From Anaerolineae bacterium (GTDB taxonomy: Bacteria; Chloroflexota; Anaerolineae; Aggregatilineales; J027), in assembly GCA_008933735.1 (NCBI GenBank), contig WBUL01000001.1, positions 216,057 through 280,056 on the forward strand: a DNA stretch of 64,000 nucleotides, given 5' to 3'. Under the pieces are notes generated by a model that made no database searches, had not been told where the DNA came from, and saw only the letters and a program-made list of their open reading frames with translations. Each line of letters begins with the position of its first letter. Positions within the stretch are counted from its first letter, which is position 1. The position numbers and the translations under genes are program-made. This document shows, one piece after another, positions 16,452 to 24,629 of the stretch.

Positions 16452-17924
16452 ATGCTCACAATAGAACGCCTGATGCTCTGGATTTTGTTCATCCTGCTTT
16501 TTACGATGGCGGTGCGCGTGCCGGTTGACACCGATACATGGTGGCATCTACGAAGTGGAGATAGGATTTTAGACACATGGGAAATCCCAAAAGAAGACAC
16601 GTTTTCCTTCACTAAAAACGGCACCGAATGGATTGACCATAGCTGGGGCGCACAGGTTTTGCTGACCTTAAGCTACCGCGTTACAGGCGGGTCAGGCAAA
16701 ACCAATGATGGGGGGGTTGTTGGTCTGGCCCTGTTTACAGCGCTGCTCGGCACAGGGGGTATGGCTTTTGTCTACCGCATGTGCGCTGGAAACGTCTACA
16801 CCCGTGCCTTCGTTATGGTCTTCGGGGCGGCAACGGCGGCAGTATTCTGGTCACCGCGTCCCCAGATGTTTTCTTTCTTACTCAGTGCCGTGATCCTTTA
16901 CCTCCTCTATCTTTATAAATTTCACCGACGGGATTCCCTGTGGGGTATTCCCCTGCTCATGGTGTTGTGGGTTAATCTGCACAGTGGGTTTGCTATCGGA
17001 TTTATCCTGCTGTTTGGCTTTATGATAGGCGAGGCGGCAGCCAACATTTTAAATCCTGAAGATGCAGTTCAATGGAATCGGTTGGGCAAAGTCGGCCTGG
17101 TGACCGTTGTTTCTGTGCTGGTGTTATCTATCAACCCCTATGGCCCTCGTATGATGGTTTACCCATTTGAAACGGCTGGCTTGCAAACTCTGAATCTGTT
17201 CATTCAGGAATGGCAGTCGCCCAACTTCAAAATCCCACAAACGTGGCCTTTTCTCATCATGCTGGCTGCTATCATCACTTTTGCAGGGGCAACGCAGAAA
17301 CGCATGGCCTGGAGTGACATCAGCCTGACCGCAGGAACTGTCCTGCTGGCGCTGTGGGCGGGGCGGAATATCGCCGTATTCGCCGTTGCAGCTACCCCTG
17401 CGCTCTCGCGGTTGGTCAATGCGTATCTGGAAGAGCGCGGCTGGCATCTCCGCCCGATGAAAAACGTCAAAGGCACACGATTAGTCATTAACTGGATTCT
17501 GCTCATGATAGTTGCCTTCGGCGGGCTGGCAAAAATCGGCTCGGATTTGCTGCCCGAAAATGTGGAGGAAGTGCAGGAAGAATTGCTCCCCCTCGCCGCA
17601 GTGAGTTATCTTGAAAAGAATCCACCTCAGGGAAACATGCTCAACTCGTATAACTGGGGTGGCCTGCTGATGTTTTTGCTGCCTGATTTTCCCGTGTTTG
17701 TGGACGGACGCACCGACTTATACGGTGATAAATTTCTGAAGGATTATTTTAAGACGTATCTGGGTGCATCCGATTGGCGGGTTATGCTGGAAAAATACGA
17801 TATTCAGGTGGTGGTGGTCGAGGATGAAAATGCGCTGGCGACCCTGCTGCGCGAAGATGACTCGTGGGAAATTGTGTACGAAGATGATCAGGCTGTAATC
17901 CTGGAAAAAGCCGCCAGTGAGTAA
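16452..17924 (+). CDS. Multi-pass membrane protein with DTWWHL motif
   Basis: The 490-residue protein has about ten to twelve helices. After the first helix comes VDTDTWWHLRSGDRIL and then WIDHSWGAQVLL. The D(T/W)WWHLxxG motif marks a widespread group of bacterial membrane proteins related to GT-C glycosyltransferases. A later outer segment (NSYNWGGLLMFLLP, then FVDGRTDLYG) recurs in this group too. ATG at 16452 is chosen because GGAGGGAAGGG lies just ahead; a GTG at 16437 is also in frame. It begins a run of four tightly coupled membrane genes (16452-22224). A role in glycan assembly is inferred from company and fold only. Confidence 0.65.
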   Translation: MLTIERLMLWILFILLFTMAVRVPVDTDTWWHLRSGDRILDTWEIPKEDTFSFTKNGTEWIDHSWGAQVLLTLSYRVTGGSGKTNDGGVVGLALFTALLGTGGMAFVYRMCAGNVYTRAFVMVFGAATAAVFWSPRPQMFSFLLSAVILYLLYLYKFHRRDSLWGIPLLMVLWVNLHSGFAIGFILLFGFMIGEAAANILNPEDAVQWNRLGKVGLVTVVSVLVLSINPYGPRMMVYPFETAGLQTLNLFIQEWQSPNFKIPQTWPFLIMLAAIITFAGATQKRMAWSDISLTAGTVLLALWAGRNIAVFAVAATPALSRLVNAYLEERGWHLRPMKNVKGTRLVINWILLMIVAFGGLAKIGSDLLPENVEEVQEELLPLAAVSYLEKNPPQGNMLNSYNWGGLLMFLLPDFPVFVDGRTDLYGDKFLKDYFKTYLGASDWRVMLEKYDIQVVVVEDENALATLLREDDSWEIVYEDDQAVILEKAASE

Positions 17925-19152
17925 AAAAGAACTGCCCGGCCAGCTTTTTTCTGATTTTCGTGTGCTGCTGTACCTGTTTATCAGCCTGCGAGTCATTTTA
18001 TTGATTGTGTATCAACCCCAGTTGATTGAAACCAGCGACCCGGAATTTCCGGTAGTTGAACGTGGATTAACGGTACTCGGCGACTACCGCGAGCACTATG
18101 AGTTTTCCAGCAAAATTGGTTCGGATAACCTCCCGTACCGCGATTACTGGGTCGAATTCCCCCCGGTCTGGCCTGCTCTGACAGCGGTCACATATACCCT
18201 GTTCGACAATTTTACCAATTGGGCGAGTGTCATTTTTCTGATCATGACCGTTTTTGATACAGGCAATCTGGTTTTGATGCGAACCATAGGAGGCAAACTA
18301 CACGGAACAGAGCAGGGAGTCGCATTAAGCTGGGTTTATGCGCTGCTGGCAGCCCCACTGGTCATCGTCGCCTGGAATTTCGAGAGCATTGTCATTTTCA
18401 CACTCCTGGCGGGATTCTGGTTGTATATTCAGGGTAAAATCCGGCCTTCAGGGACGATCATCGCCTTTGGTATTTTGACGAAATACCTTCCACTACTGAT
18501 TTTGCCAATGATATGGCGATTCATGCCACGTCGGGAAGCCCTGGTGTACAGCGCTGTGAGCGTTGGGTTAGTGCTGCTGGTGTTGATCCCGCTTGTGTTG
18601 TGGGGTGGCGAGATGGCAATCACTTCTTTAACGGTGCAGTTTGATAAACCTTCTTATCAAACCGTATGGGCCCTGCTCGATGGCAATTATGCAACAGGGA
18701 GTTTTCCTGGTGGCGAAATCCGTTATGATGCAGGGACGGTAAAACAACCCGGCAATGCAGCGGTTATTCCCGGTTGGCTACGGCTTATTCCATTCGCAGG
18801 GTTTGGGCTGTGGCTGTTTAGCCGCCCTATGCCCACTGGTGAACCGATCCAATTTGCCTTTTTAAGCATGACCATCGTGATTTTTACGCTGTGGTCGCAG
18901 GGCTGGTCACCCCAATGGGTCATCCTTCTTCTGCCGTTGATTCTCCTGAATTTCCCATCCCGATTGGGGATTCTGGCTGCCGTAACACTCATGGTCGGCA
19001 CGTTTATCGAGTATCCTCTGCTGTTCCGCTACGGGGCAGAATCAGGCAATATCATTGGGGAAACCTATCGCCTGCCATTCGCCATGCTGATCCTGGCGCG
19101 AACAACGTTTCTGACAGGATTTGCCTGGGCCTTGATGGGAAAACTCAAATGA
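17917..19152 (+). CDS. GT87-like (DUF2029) multi-pass membrane protein
   Basis: A 411-residue multi-pass protein starting at GTG 17917, eight bases inside the previous gene. Following the first helix, the loop has DNLPYRDYWVEFPP and later a helix pair with NFESIVIFTLLAGFWLY and ILTKYLPLLILPM. This layout resembles the alpha-mannosyltransferase-like GT87/DUF2029 group, in which an acidic residue in the first loop is catalytic and a lysine-containing helix (xxKxxP) follows. It overlaps the next gene by four bases (ATGA). Probable polyprenyl-phosphate-sugar-dependent transferase; the sugar is unknown. Confidence 0.65.
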   Translation: MSKKELPGQLFSDFRVLLYLFISLRVILLIVYQPQLIETSDPEFPVVERGLTVLGDYREHYEFSSKIGSDNLPYRDYWVEFPPVWPALTAVTYTLFDNFTNWASVIFLIMTVFDTGNLVLMRTIGGKLHGTEQGVALSWVYALLAAPLVIVAWNFESIVIFTLLAGFWLYIQGKIRPSGTIIAFGILTKYLPLLILPMIWRFMPRREALVYSAVSVGLVLLVLIPLVLWGGEMAITSLTVQFDKPSYQTVWALLDGNYATGSFPGGEIRYDAGTVKQPGNAAVIPGWLRLIPFAGFGLWLFSRPMPTGEPIQFAFLSMTIVIFTLWSQGWSPQWVILLLPLILLNFPSRLGILAAVTLMVGTFIEYPLLFRYGAESGNIIGETYRLPFAMLILARTTFLTGFAWALMGKLK

Positions 19153-20699
19153 CACGACGCGCTTACTTAATTCTGGCAGGTATTGGACTGCTGATTAGTA
19201 TCGTCATGATCGCCCTGAGAGATATTCCCGGCTACACTGATGCGTATTACTACTACAATGCAGGGGCAAAATTAGCGGACGGTGACGGTCTGACAGATAT
19301 GTATCTTTGGAACTATGTCAACGCACCGGAAAAACTCCCCACCCCAAGTCACCGCTACTGGATGCCCTTCGCTTCAATTGTTGCCGCTGTCCCGATGGCG
19401 CTTCTAGGCACACAATTTCAGGTTGCCGCTATTGCCTTTGTGCCTTTTTATATCGGACTGGCGTGCCTTGCCATGTGGCAGGGAGCGCGATTTGGGAAGT
19501 CGCGCCGCCATGCGTGGGTGGCCGGACTCAGTGTTCTTTTTGGCGGGATGTATTTTCCATTCTATTTGACGACAGATACCTTTGTCCTGTTTGGCTTTTG
19601 GGGAGCAGTTGTTTTAATCGCTTTTGGGCACGGACGTGAAACCCATCGGTGGCAGTGGTTCGCGCTGGCGGGTCTATGCAGCGCTCTGGCGCACTGGACA
19701 CGAGCCGATGGGTTGTTATTTTTGCTTGTGGGATTGATCGTCCTCTGGTGGCCTCATTACGGCTCTCCTGAGACTGATCCCACCTTAAGAACCAAAGGGA
19801 AAAATTCCGTCATTTTCCTCATCTCCTACCTGCTCACCATGCTGCCCCTGTTCATCCGAAATCTCAACGCCTTTGGCTCTCCGCTGCCAACAGGCGGTAT
19901 CGGCACAGCATTTTTGAAGGGATATAATGACCTGTTCAGCTACCCCGCCGAATGGCCGGTGTCCGAATTCTTAGATTGGGGAGCAGGTAATGTTATTCAA
20001 TCCCGTCTTGAGGGCATAACAGGCGCGTTGGGGACATGGTTGGTCGTAGAGGGGTTTGTGTTTCTTACGCCGCTTGCCCTGTACGCCCTGTGGAAACGGC
20101 GGCATGAAGCCTTCTTTATGGGAGTCATCTGGTATGCGCTGGGGCTCCACATCGCTATGTCACTTGTATTTACTTATCCTGGAATACGCGGCGGGCTGTT
20201 CCATTCCTCGGCGGCGCTGCTGCCATTCTGGGCTGCACTTGGCTTAGTCGGCCTGGATGATCTCATCGCCTGGTTCGCTAAGCTCCGCAAATGGAACACC
20301 CGTGAAGCCCAAACCGTTTTTGGTACTGCCGTTCTTCTTCTGCCGCTGGCAATTGGCCTGTGGGCATTGAGCCAGCAATCTCAAGGATGGAACGAACCAG
20401 AGCTCAACAAATATGTCGAAAATCTACCGGAAAATGCGCGTCTCATGGTCAATGATCCGGCAGAATGGTATTACTACACGGAGCGTATCGGGGTAACACT
20501 GCCGGACGAATCCTTAGAAACAGCGTATGAAATCGCCCGGCGCTACTGTATCCAATATTTGATCATTGACGAAAATATCACGGATCCGTTTGTGCCGCTG
20601 TTCGAGAAAAAAGAATCTCCGCCGCCATTTTTAACCGAAATTCAGACGTTTGAAGAAGGTGTTCAGGTCTATGAATTTGACGTTATCTGCCCGCCGTGA
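19149..20699 (+). CDS. GT39-like (ArnT/PMT-type) multi-pass membrane protein
   Basis: The 516-residue protein has about eleven helices. The first outer loop, DIPGYTDAYYYYNAGAKLAD followed by HRYWMPF, carries an Asp in the position of the catalytic acid of GT39/GT83 proteins. A helix LCSALAHWTRADGLLFLLVG matches the conserved helix with an R-E/D-G motif in this superfamily. ATG at 19149 overlaps the stop of the preceding gene; an upstream in-frame extension lies inside that gene and is rejected. The C-terminal soluble part (about 90 residues) ends the protein, as in the A1/A2 proteins. Substrate unknown. Confidence 0.65.
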   Translation: MTRRAYLILAGIGLLISIVMIALRDIPGYTDAYYYYNAGAKLADGDGLTDMYLWNYVNAPEKLPTPSHRYWMPFASIVAAVPMALLGTQFQVAAIAFVPFYIGLACLAMWQGARFGKSRRHAWVAGLSVLFGGMYFPFYLTTDTFVLFGFWGAVVLIAFGHGRETHRWQWFALAGLCSALAHWTRADGLLFLLVGLIVLWWPHYGSPETDPTLRTKGKNSVIFLISYLLTMLPLFIRNLNAFGSPLPTGGIGTAFLKGYNDLFSYPAEWPVSEFLDWGAGNVIQSRLEGITGALGTWLVVEGFVFLTPLALYALWKRRHEAFFMGVIWYALGLHIAMSLVFTYPGIRGGLFHSSAALLPFWAALGLVGLDDLIAWFAKLRKWNTREAQTVFGTAVLLLPLAIGLWALSQQSQGWNEPELNKYVENLPENARLMVNDPAEWYYYTERIGVTLPDESLETAYEIARRYCIQYLIIDENITDPFVPLFEKKESPPPFLTEIQTFEEGVQVYEFDVICPP

Positions 20700-22224
20700 C
20701 GGGGTGTTTCTGGTCACAGCAGCGCTAGCAGTCAGTTTTTTTGTCTTTCTGGCCGACCAGCGCCATGACATCGGATTTCCCCTCGATGATTCATGGATCC
20801 ACCAGACCTACGCTCGCAACTTAGCAGACTACGGCGAATGGTCGTTTGTGCGTGGCGAACCGAGCACCGCCTCAACCGCCCCCCTGTATTCGCTGCTGCT
20901 GGCAGCCGGACACGTGCTCAATCTCGCGCCGTATTTCTGGGCGCATGTGCTTGGGATTACCAGTCTAACCCTCGGTGCAGTATTTGCCGCCCGTATTGGG
21001 GAGCAGCTTTTCCCGAAAATCCCGTTTATTGGCTGGGCAACCGGATTGTCAATTCTGCTCACATGGCATCTGGTCTGGGCAGCAGCCTCTGGGATGGAAA
21101 CGATGCAGTTTATGGCGTTAAGTCTGCTTGTCATCTGGTTGGCCTTCCGAGAACTGGATGAAAGGATAAGCCCACAGCCCAAACATATTGTTTTCCGAGG
21201 CGCGGCGCTGGGAGCGGCGGGAGGATTGTTATTTCTGACCCGACCCGAAGGCATTTTGCTGGTCGGTCTGGCTGGCCTCCTTGCCCTTTTATCTTTTGGG
21301 TTCAATGATTGGCAGCGCTATTTCCTGTGGGCGTCCGGTGTAGGGATTTGCTGGCTTGTTGTAGTTGCGCCCTATGTGGCCTACAACTACAACCTCACGG
21401 GCGACCTGCTCCCCAGCACTGCCGCCGCTAAAATTGCGGAGAATGCTCCGGCACGCGCCGAATCGATACTTACGCGCTACGCCAAAATGCTCGCGCCGCT
21501 TTCCGCTGGAGCACAATTGATGGGTCTGCCGGGGATTGTGGCAGGTATCTGGCTGACCATAAAACAAGCGCAGGAAGATCGAAAAAACGTCATGCTTTTG
21601 CTGCCGTTCATCTGGTCCATCGTGCATGTGACCGTGTATGTGCTGCGTCTCCCTGCCCCTTACCAGCATGGCCGCTATGTCATGCCTGCTCTGCCACCGC
21701 TTTTACTCTATATGGCAGGCGGATTAATCGCGCTGGTGCTGCGCTATAAATTTTCGATGATGGGGCGTGTCCTGACCCGCACCATAGCATTAGGCACGGC
21801 ACTGGCACTGCCCGGTTTTATGTGGATAGGCGGACAGGCTTATGCCAATGATGTGCGTATCATCAACACCGAAATGGTCGAAACCGCGCAGTGGGTGCGT
21901 GATCATGTGCCGCCGACTGATATTTTTGCTGTCCATGACATCGGCGCGTTAGGTTACTTTGCCCCACGTTCCATTATTGATACAGCGGGATTAGTGACGC
22001 CGGACATCGTACCGCTGCTGCTGCATGGCGAAAAAATGATGGTGTTTTTGTGCGAAAATCACGCGAAATGGTTAATGGTTTTACCGGACCAGCGCCTTGT
22101 GCCCCCCGACGACCCGCGCCTGACTCTGGCTTATGAATCGCCCTATGATTTCGCGGACAAGGCACGCGGCGGCGCCGAAGAACCCTGGAAAATGCGCGTT
22201 TACCGGCTGAACTGCCCTCCCTGA
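20671..22224 (+). CDS. GT39-like multi-pass membrane protein
   Basis: The 517-residue protein has a first outer loop GFPLDDSWIHQTYARNLADY with paired Asp residues, a pattern typical of GT-C transferases, followed by STAPLYSLLLAAGH. Mid-protein FLTRPEGILLVGLAGLLALL matches the R-x-E-G helix of the same superfamily. The C-terminal soluble segment contains VHDIGALGYFAPRSIIDTAGL, seen in many such bacterial membrane proteins. ATG at 20671 overlaps the previous gene by 29 bases. It ends the glycan region; a tRNA with its own promoter follows. Confidence 0.65.
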   Translation: MNLTLSARRDGVFLVTAALAVSFFVFLADQRHDIGFPLDDSWIHQTYARNLADYGEWSFVRGEPSTASTAPLYSLLLAAGHVLNLAPYFWAHVLGITSLTLGAVFAARIGEQLFPKIPFIGWATGLSILLTWHLVWAAASGMETMQFMALSLLVIWLAFRELDERISPQPKHIVFRGAALGAAGGLLFLTRPEGILLVGLAGLLALLSFGFNDWQRYFLWASGVGICWLVVVAPYVAYNYNLTGDLLPSTAAAKIAENAPARAESILTRYAKMLAPLSAGAQLMGLPGIVAGIWLTIKQAQEDRKNVMLLLPFIWSIVHVTVYVLRLPAPYQHGRYVMPALPPLLLYMAGGLIALVLRYKFSMMGRVLTRTIALGTALALPGFMWIGGQAYANDVRIINTEMVETAQWVRDHVPPTDIFAVHDIGALGYFAPRSIIDTAGLVTPDIVPLLLHGEKMMVFLCENHAKWLMVLPDQRLVPPDDPRLTLAYESPYDFADKARGGAEEPWKMRVYRLNCPP

Positions 22225-22232
22225 AAAAACTA

Positions 22233-22260
22233 TTGACAGAGGATTCGAGCCGCATATAAT
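22233..22260 (+). promoter_or_regulatory. Sigma-70-type promoter of the CAT-anticodon tRNA
   Basis: Perfect TTGACA (22233-22238) and perfect TATAAT (22255-22260) are 16 bases apart and lie 12 bases ahead of the tRNA. This is the best promoter in the window by eye. Confidence 0.9.
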
Positions 22261-22272
22261 AGCCAAAGATAA

Positions 22273-22344
22273 GCCGACGTAGCTCAACGGCAGAGCAAGC
22301 GAATCATAATCGCTGGGTTACTGGTTCAAATCCGGTCGTCGGCA
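22273..22344 (+). tRNA. tRNA-Met (CAT), probably elongator
   Basis: A full cloverleaf can be drawn: acceptor GCCGACG/CGTCGGC, D-arm GCTC/GAGC with loop AACGGCA, anticodon stem AGCGA/TCGCT with loop ATCATAA (anticodon CAT), T-arm ACTGG/CCGGT with TTCAAAT, and discriminator A at 22344. CCA is not encoded. A paired G1-C72 and the lack of three G-C pairs in the anticodon stem argue against the initiator. A minor tRNA-Ile2 (lysidine-modified CAT) cannot be excluded, since the TCGC-type anticodon arm resembles it; the A5-U68 pair favours elongator Met. Confidence 0.85.
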
Positions 22345-22346
22345 TA

Positions 22347-22376
22347 AAAAAGCTCACTCGCCAAAGTGGGCTTTTT
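22347..22376 (+). terminator. Intrinsic terminator after the CAT-anticodon tRNA
   Basis: Arms AAAAAGCTCACT (22347-22358) and AGTGGGCTTTTT (22365-22376) pair with one T-G wobble around a 6-base loop, ending in a T-run. It closes the single-tRNA transcription unit. Confidence 0.85.
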
Positions 22377-22496
22377 GTTTGCTCTATCTTGGCGAATCGG
22401 GATGAAAGCCAGCGCATTAAGGGTTAAAATAGCACATGCTAAGATTGGATTGATTTGCCAGAATAATAAAGATAAGTTGCAAGGGGACACAAATAC

Positions 22497-22913
22497 ATGG
22501 AAACCACAGTTAAAACCCGACCTGACGAGGATATTTTAGAAGACATCCGCGAATTTATACGGGGGTACGATCCCCTCAAACGCGATAGAGGTCATCTTCA
22601 ATATACTTCTGACAAGGGTCATGTGGTGCTAATAGGGCACACCCGTACAACCAAATCCCGCCGTGTGCTTGTTGATAACGTGCCGGATATTCCCGGTGTG
22701 GTATCCGTTGATTCGGCTCACCTTTACGATGATGAATCGCTCCGCTTTGAGGTGGGCAGGGTACTGCCACGCGGGACGTTTGTGCGCGTGAATTACGGCA
22801 CTGTGGTCATCACGGGAACCCTGCCAAAGGGAGTCGAGGAAAAGGCTGTCATTGAGGCAGTCAAAGCGGTGCCGGGTGTGCGGGCAGATAAAGTCGTCAC
22901 CGAATTTATTTAA
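22497..22913 (+). CDS. BON-like domain protein
   Basis: The 138-residue soluble protein has two alternating alpha-beta units. The second, GTLPKGVEEKAVIEAVKAVPGVRADKV, has the classic BON pattern: GxV/L, a charged helix, and a xxVxGVxxV turn; the first (GHTRTTKSRRVLVDNVPDIPGVVSVD) is similar but weaker. BON domains bind phospholipid surfaces or other proteins. It has no signal peptide. A good ribosome site (AAGGGGA) lies 11 bases ahead of ATG, and only three bases separate it from rqcH, so the two genes are likely co-transcribed. Function not known. Confidence 0.65.
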   Translation: METTVKTRPDEDILEDIREFIRGYDPLKRDRGHLQYTSDKGHVVLIGHTRTTKSRRVLVDNVPDIPGVVSVDSAHLYDDESLRFEVGRVLPRGTFVRVNYGTVVITGTLPKGVEEKAVIEAVKAVPGVRADKVVTEFI

Positions 22914-22916
22914 CAC

Positions 22917-24629
22917 ATGTATTTTGACTACTTCACCGCCGCTGCGCTGGTCGATGAGCTCAATGAAAAACTGGTCGGTGGGCGAGTCCAGAAAATTGTT
23001 GAAATTGATGACGTGTCGCTGGGGCTGGAAATTTACAGCCAGCGCACCCGTCATTATTTATTCCTGTCCGCCGACCCGACGAATGCTCGCATCCACCTGG
23101 CAGAAGACAAACTCAGGCGAGGAGCGTCCGTCGATTCACCCCTGACTCTGCGTCTCAAAAAACACATCGATGGGGCTGGCATCCTTGCAATCCGTCAGCC
23201 GCGCTGGGAACGCATCGTCATCCTGGATTTCTCTGCGCCAGACGGAGAATATTCGCTGATCCTTGAACCCGTGGAACGCCGCGCCAATATCATACTTGTC
23301 GGAAATGATGTGATTCTCGAATGCGTGCGGCGCGTGGGGGCAGACGAAAATCGTGTGCGTCAGCTTTTGCCGGGATATGAATACCAGCCGCCGCCACCGC
23401 AAAATAAACTTCCGCCGGGGAGCATCATCAGCGAAGACATAAAGCGTTTTCTGGACGATGATGTCCATACTACCGCCCCGCAGTCCCTCACTCGGCGGAT
23501 TCATGGCATGAGTCCTCAGCTAGCACGGGAGATTATTTTCCGTGCCACAGGCCGCGCGAACTGCCCTGCTGCTGATTCCAGCCCGCGAGATGTGTTCAGT
23601 GCCTATCAGGAAATCATGCAGCCGCTTCTCGAACACAATTGGAATCCTGGCATCACGCTTGAAAAAGATCGGGTCACAGCCTATTCGGTCTATCCAATGA
23701 TGCATAAATCTGGCTGGCAGACCGTCGGATCTATCAGCAGTGCCCTGGAGCAGTTTTATGGAGAGGTTTCCGGAGAAGCAGCATATGAGGCAGGCAAAAA
23801 ACCCATTTATGACCAGATCAAAAACGCGGGGAAACGGCTGAACGGGAAGCTGTTTAGTCTGCAAAAGCAGCAGCGTGATGAATCCGAGGTGGAAAAACTG
23901 CGCCAGACCGGGGAACTGCTGCTGACGTACCAATTTCAAATCAAAAAAGGCATGACCGACTTTGAAGCGCAGTACGATTACGATAGTCCAGCATTAAAAA
24001 TCAAACTCGACCCGCTCAAGACGGCAGTAGAAAACGCGCAGACCTACTTTGAAAAATACGAAAAAGCCAAACGCTCCCGCGCTGCCCTGCCAGACCTGAT
24101 ATTGAATGTAGAGCGTGAACTCCGCTACCTGGCACAGTTGGAAACCGATCTAGACATCGCTGCCAGTTGGCCTGAAATTGGTGAAGTCCAGGAGGCTTTA
24201 CAACAGGCAGGGTACTGGAAAGGATCAAAAGTCCGCCAACCAGCGGGACAAAAATCTGCACCTTACAAAGTGGTAGCGAACGATGGCACCGTCATCTGGA
24301 TCGGGCGCAACAGCCGCCAGAATGAAGAAGTCACCTTTACCAAAGGCGCCAACGAGGACATCTGGATGCACGCAAGAGGGGTACCGGGATCGCATGTGGT
24401 CGTGAAAGCGGGTGGGCGTAAGGTTTCTGATGCCGTATTGCAGGAGGCCGCTGCGTATGCCGCTTATTACAGCAAAGCCCGCAGCGAAAAAAAAGTGGAT
24501 GTCATTGTGACCGAACGCAAACACATTCGCAAAATCAAGGGCGGCAAACCCGGTATGGTGCGTGTCATGGAGCAGAGTCATCCCACCCTTCGTACCGAAC
24601 CCAGACCCGTATTGAATAAAGAAAAATGA
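22917..24629 (+). CDS. rqcH: RqcH/NFACT family ribosome quality control protein
   Basis: The 570-residue product matches RqcH (Rqc2/NEMF homologue; older name fibronectin-binding protein A). It binds the obstructed 50S subunit after ribosome rescue and directs C-terminal alanine tailing of the stalled chain. The N-terminal NFACT-N domain starts MYFDYFTAAALVDEL and contains LEPVERRANIILV; a middle coiled coil spans about residues 280-420 and the C-terminal NFACT-R domain (about 440-545) contains IWIGRNSRQNEEVTF, DIWMHARGVPGSHVVVK and AAAYAAYYSKAR. All landmarks look intact. It overlaps the next gene by four bases (ATGA). Confidence 0.93.
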   Translation: MYFDYFTAAALVDELNEKLVGGRVQKIVEIDDVSLGLEIYSQRTRHYLFLSADPTNARIHLAEDKLRRGASVDSPLTLRLKKHIDGAGILAIRQPRWERIVILDFSAPDGEYSLILEPVERRANIILVGNDVILECVRRVGADENRVRQLLPGYEYQPPPPQNKLPPGSIISEDIKRFLDDDVHTTAPQSLTRRIHGMSPQLAREIIFRATGRANCPAADSSPRDVFSAYQEIMQPLLEHNWNPGITLEKDRVTAYSVYPMMHKSGWQTVGSISSALEQFYGEVSGEAAYEAGKKPIYDQIKNAGKRLNGKLFSLQKQQRDESEVEKLRQTGELLLTYQFQIKKGMTDFEAQYDYDSPALKIKLDPLKTAVENAQTYFEKYEKAKRSRAALPDLILNVERELRYLAQLETDLDIAASWPEIGEVQEALQQAGYWKGSKVRQPAGQKSAPYKVVANDGTVIWIGRNSRQNEEVTFTKGANEDIWMHARGVPGSHVVVKAGGRKVSDAVLQEAAAYAAYYSKARSEKKVDVIVTERKHIRKIKGGKPGMVRVMEQSHPTLRTEPRPVLNKEK

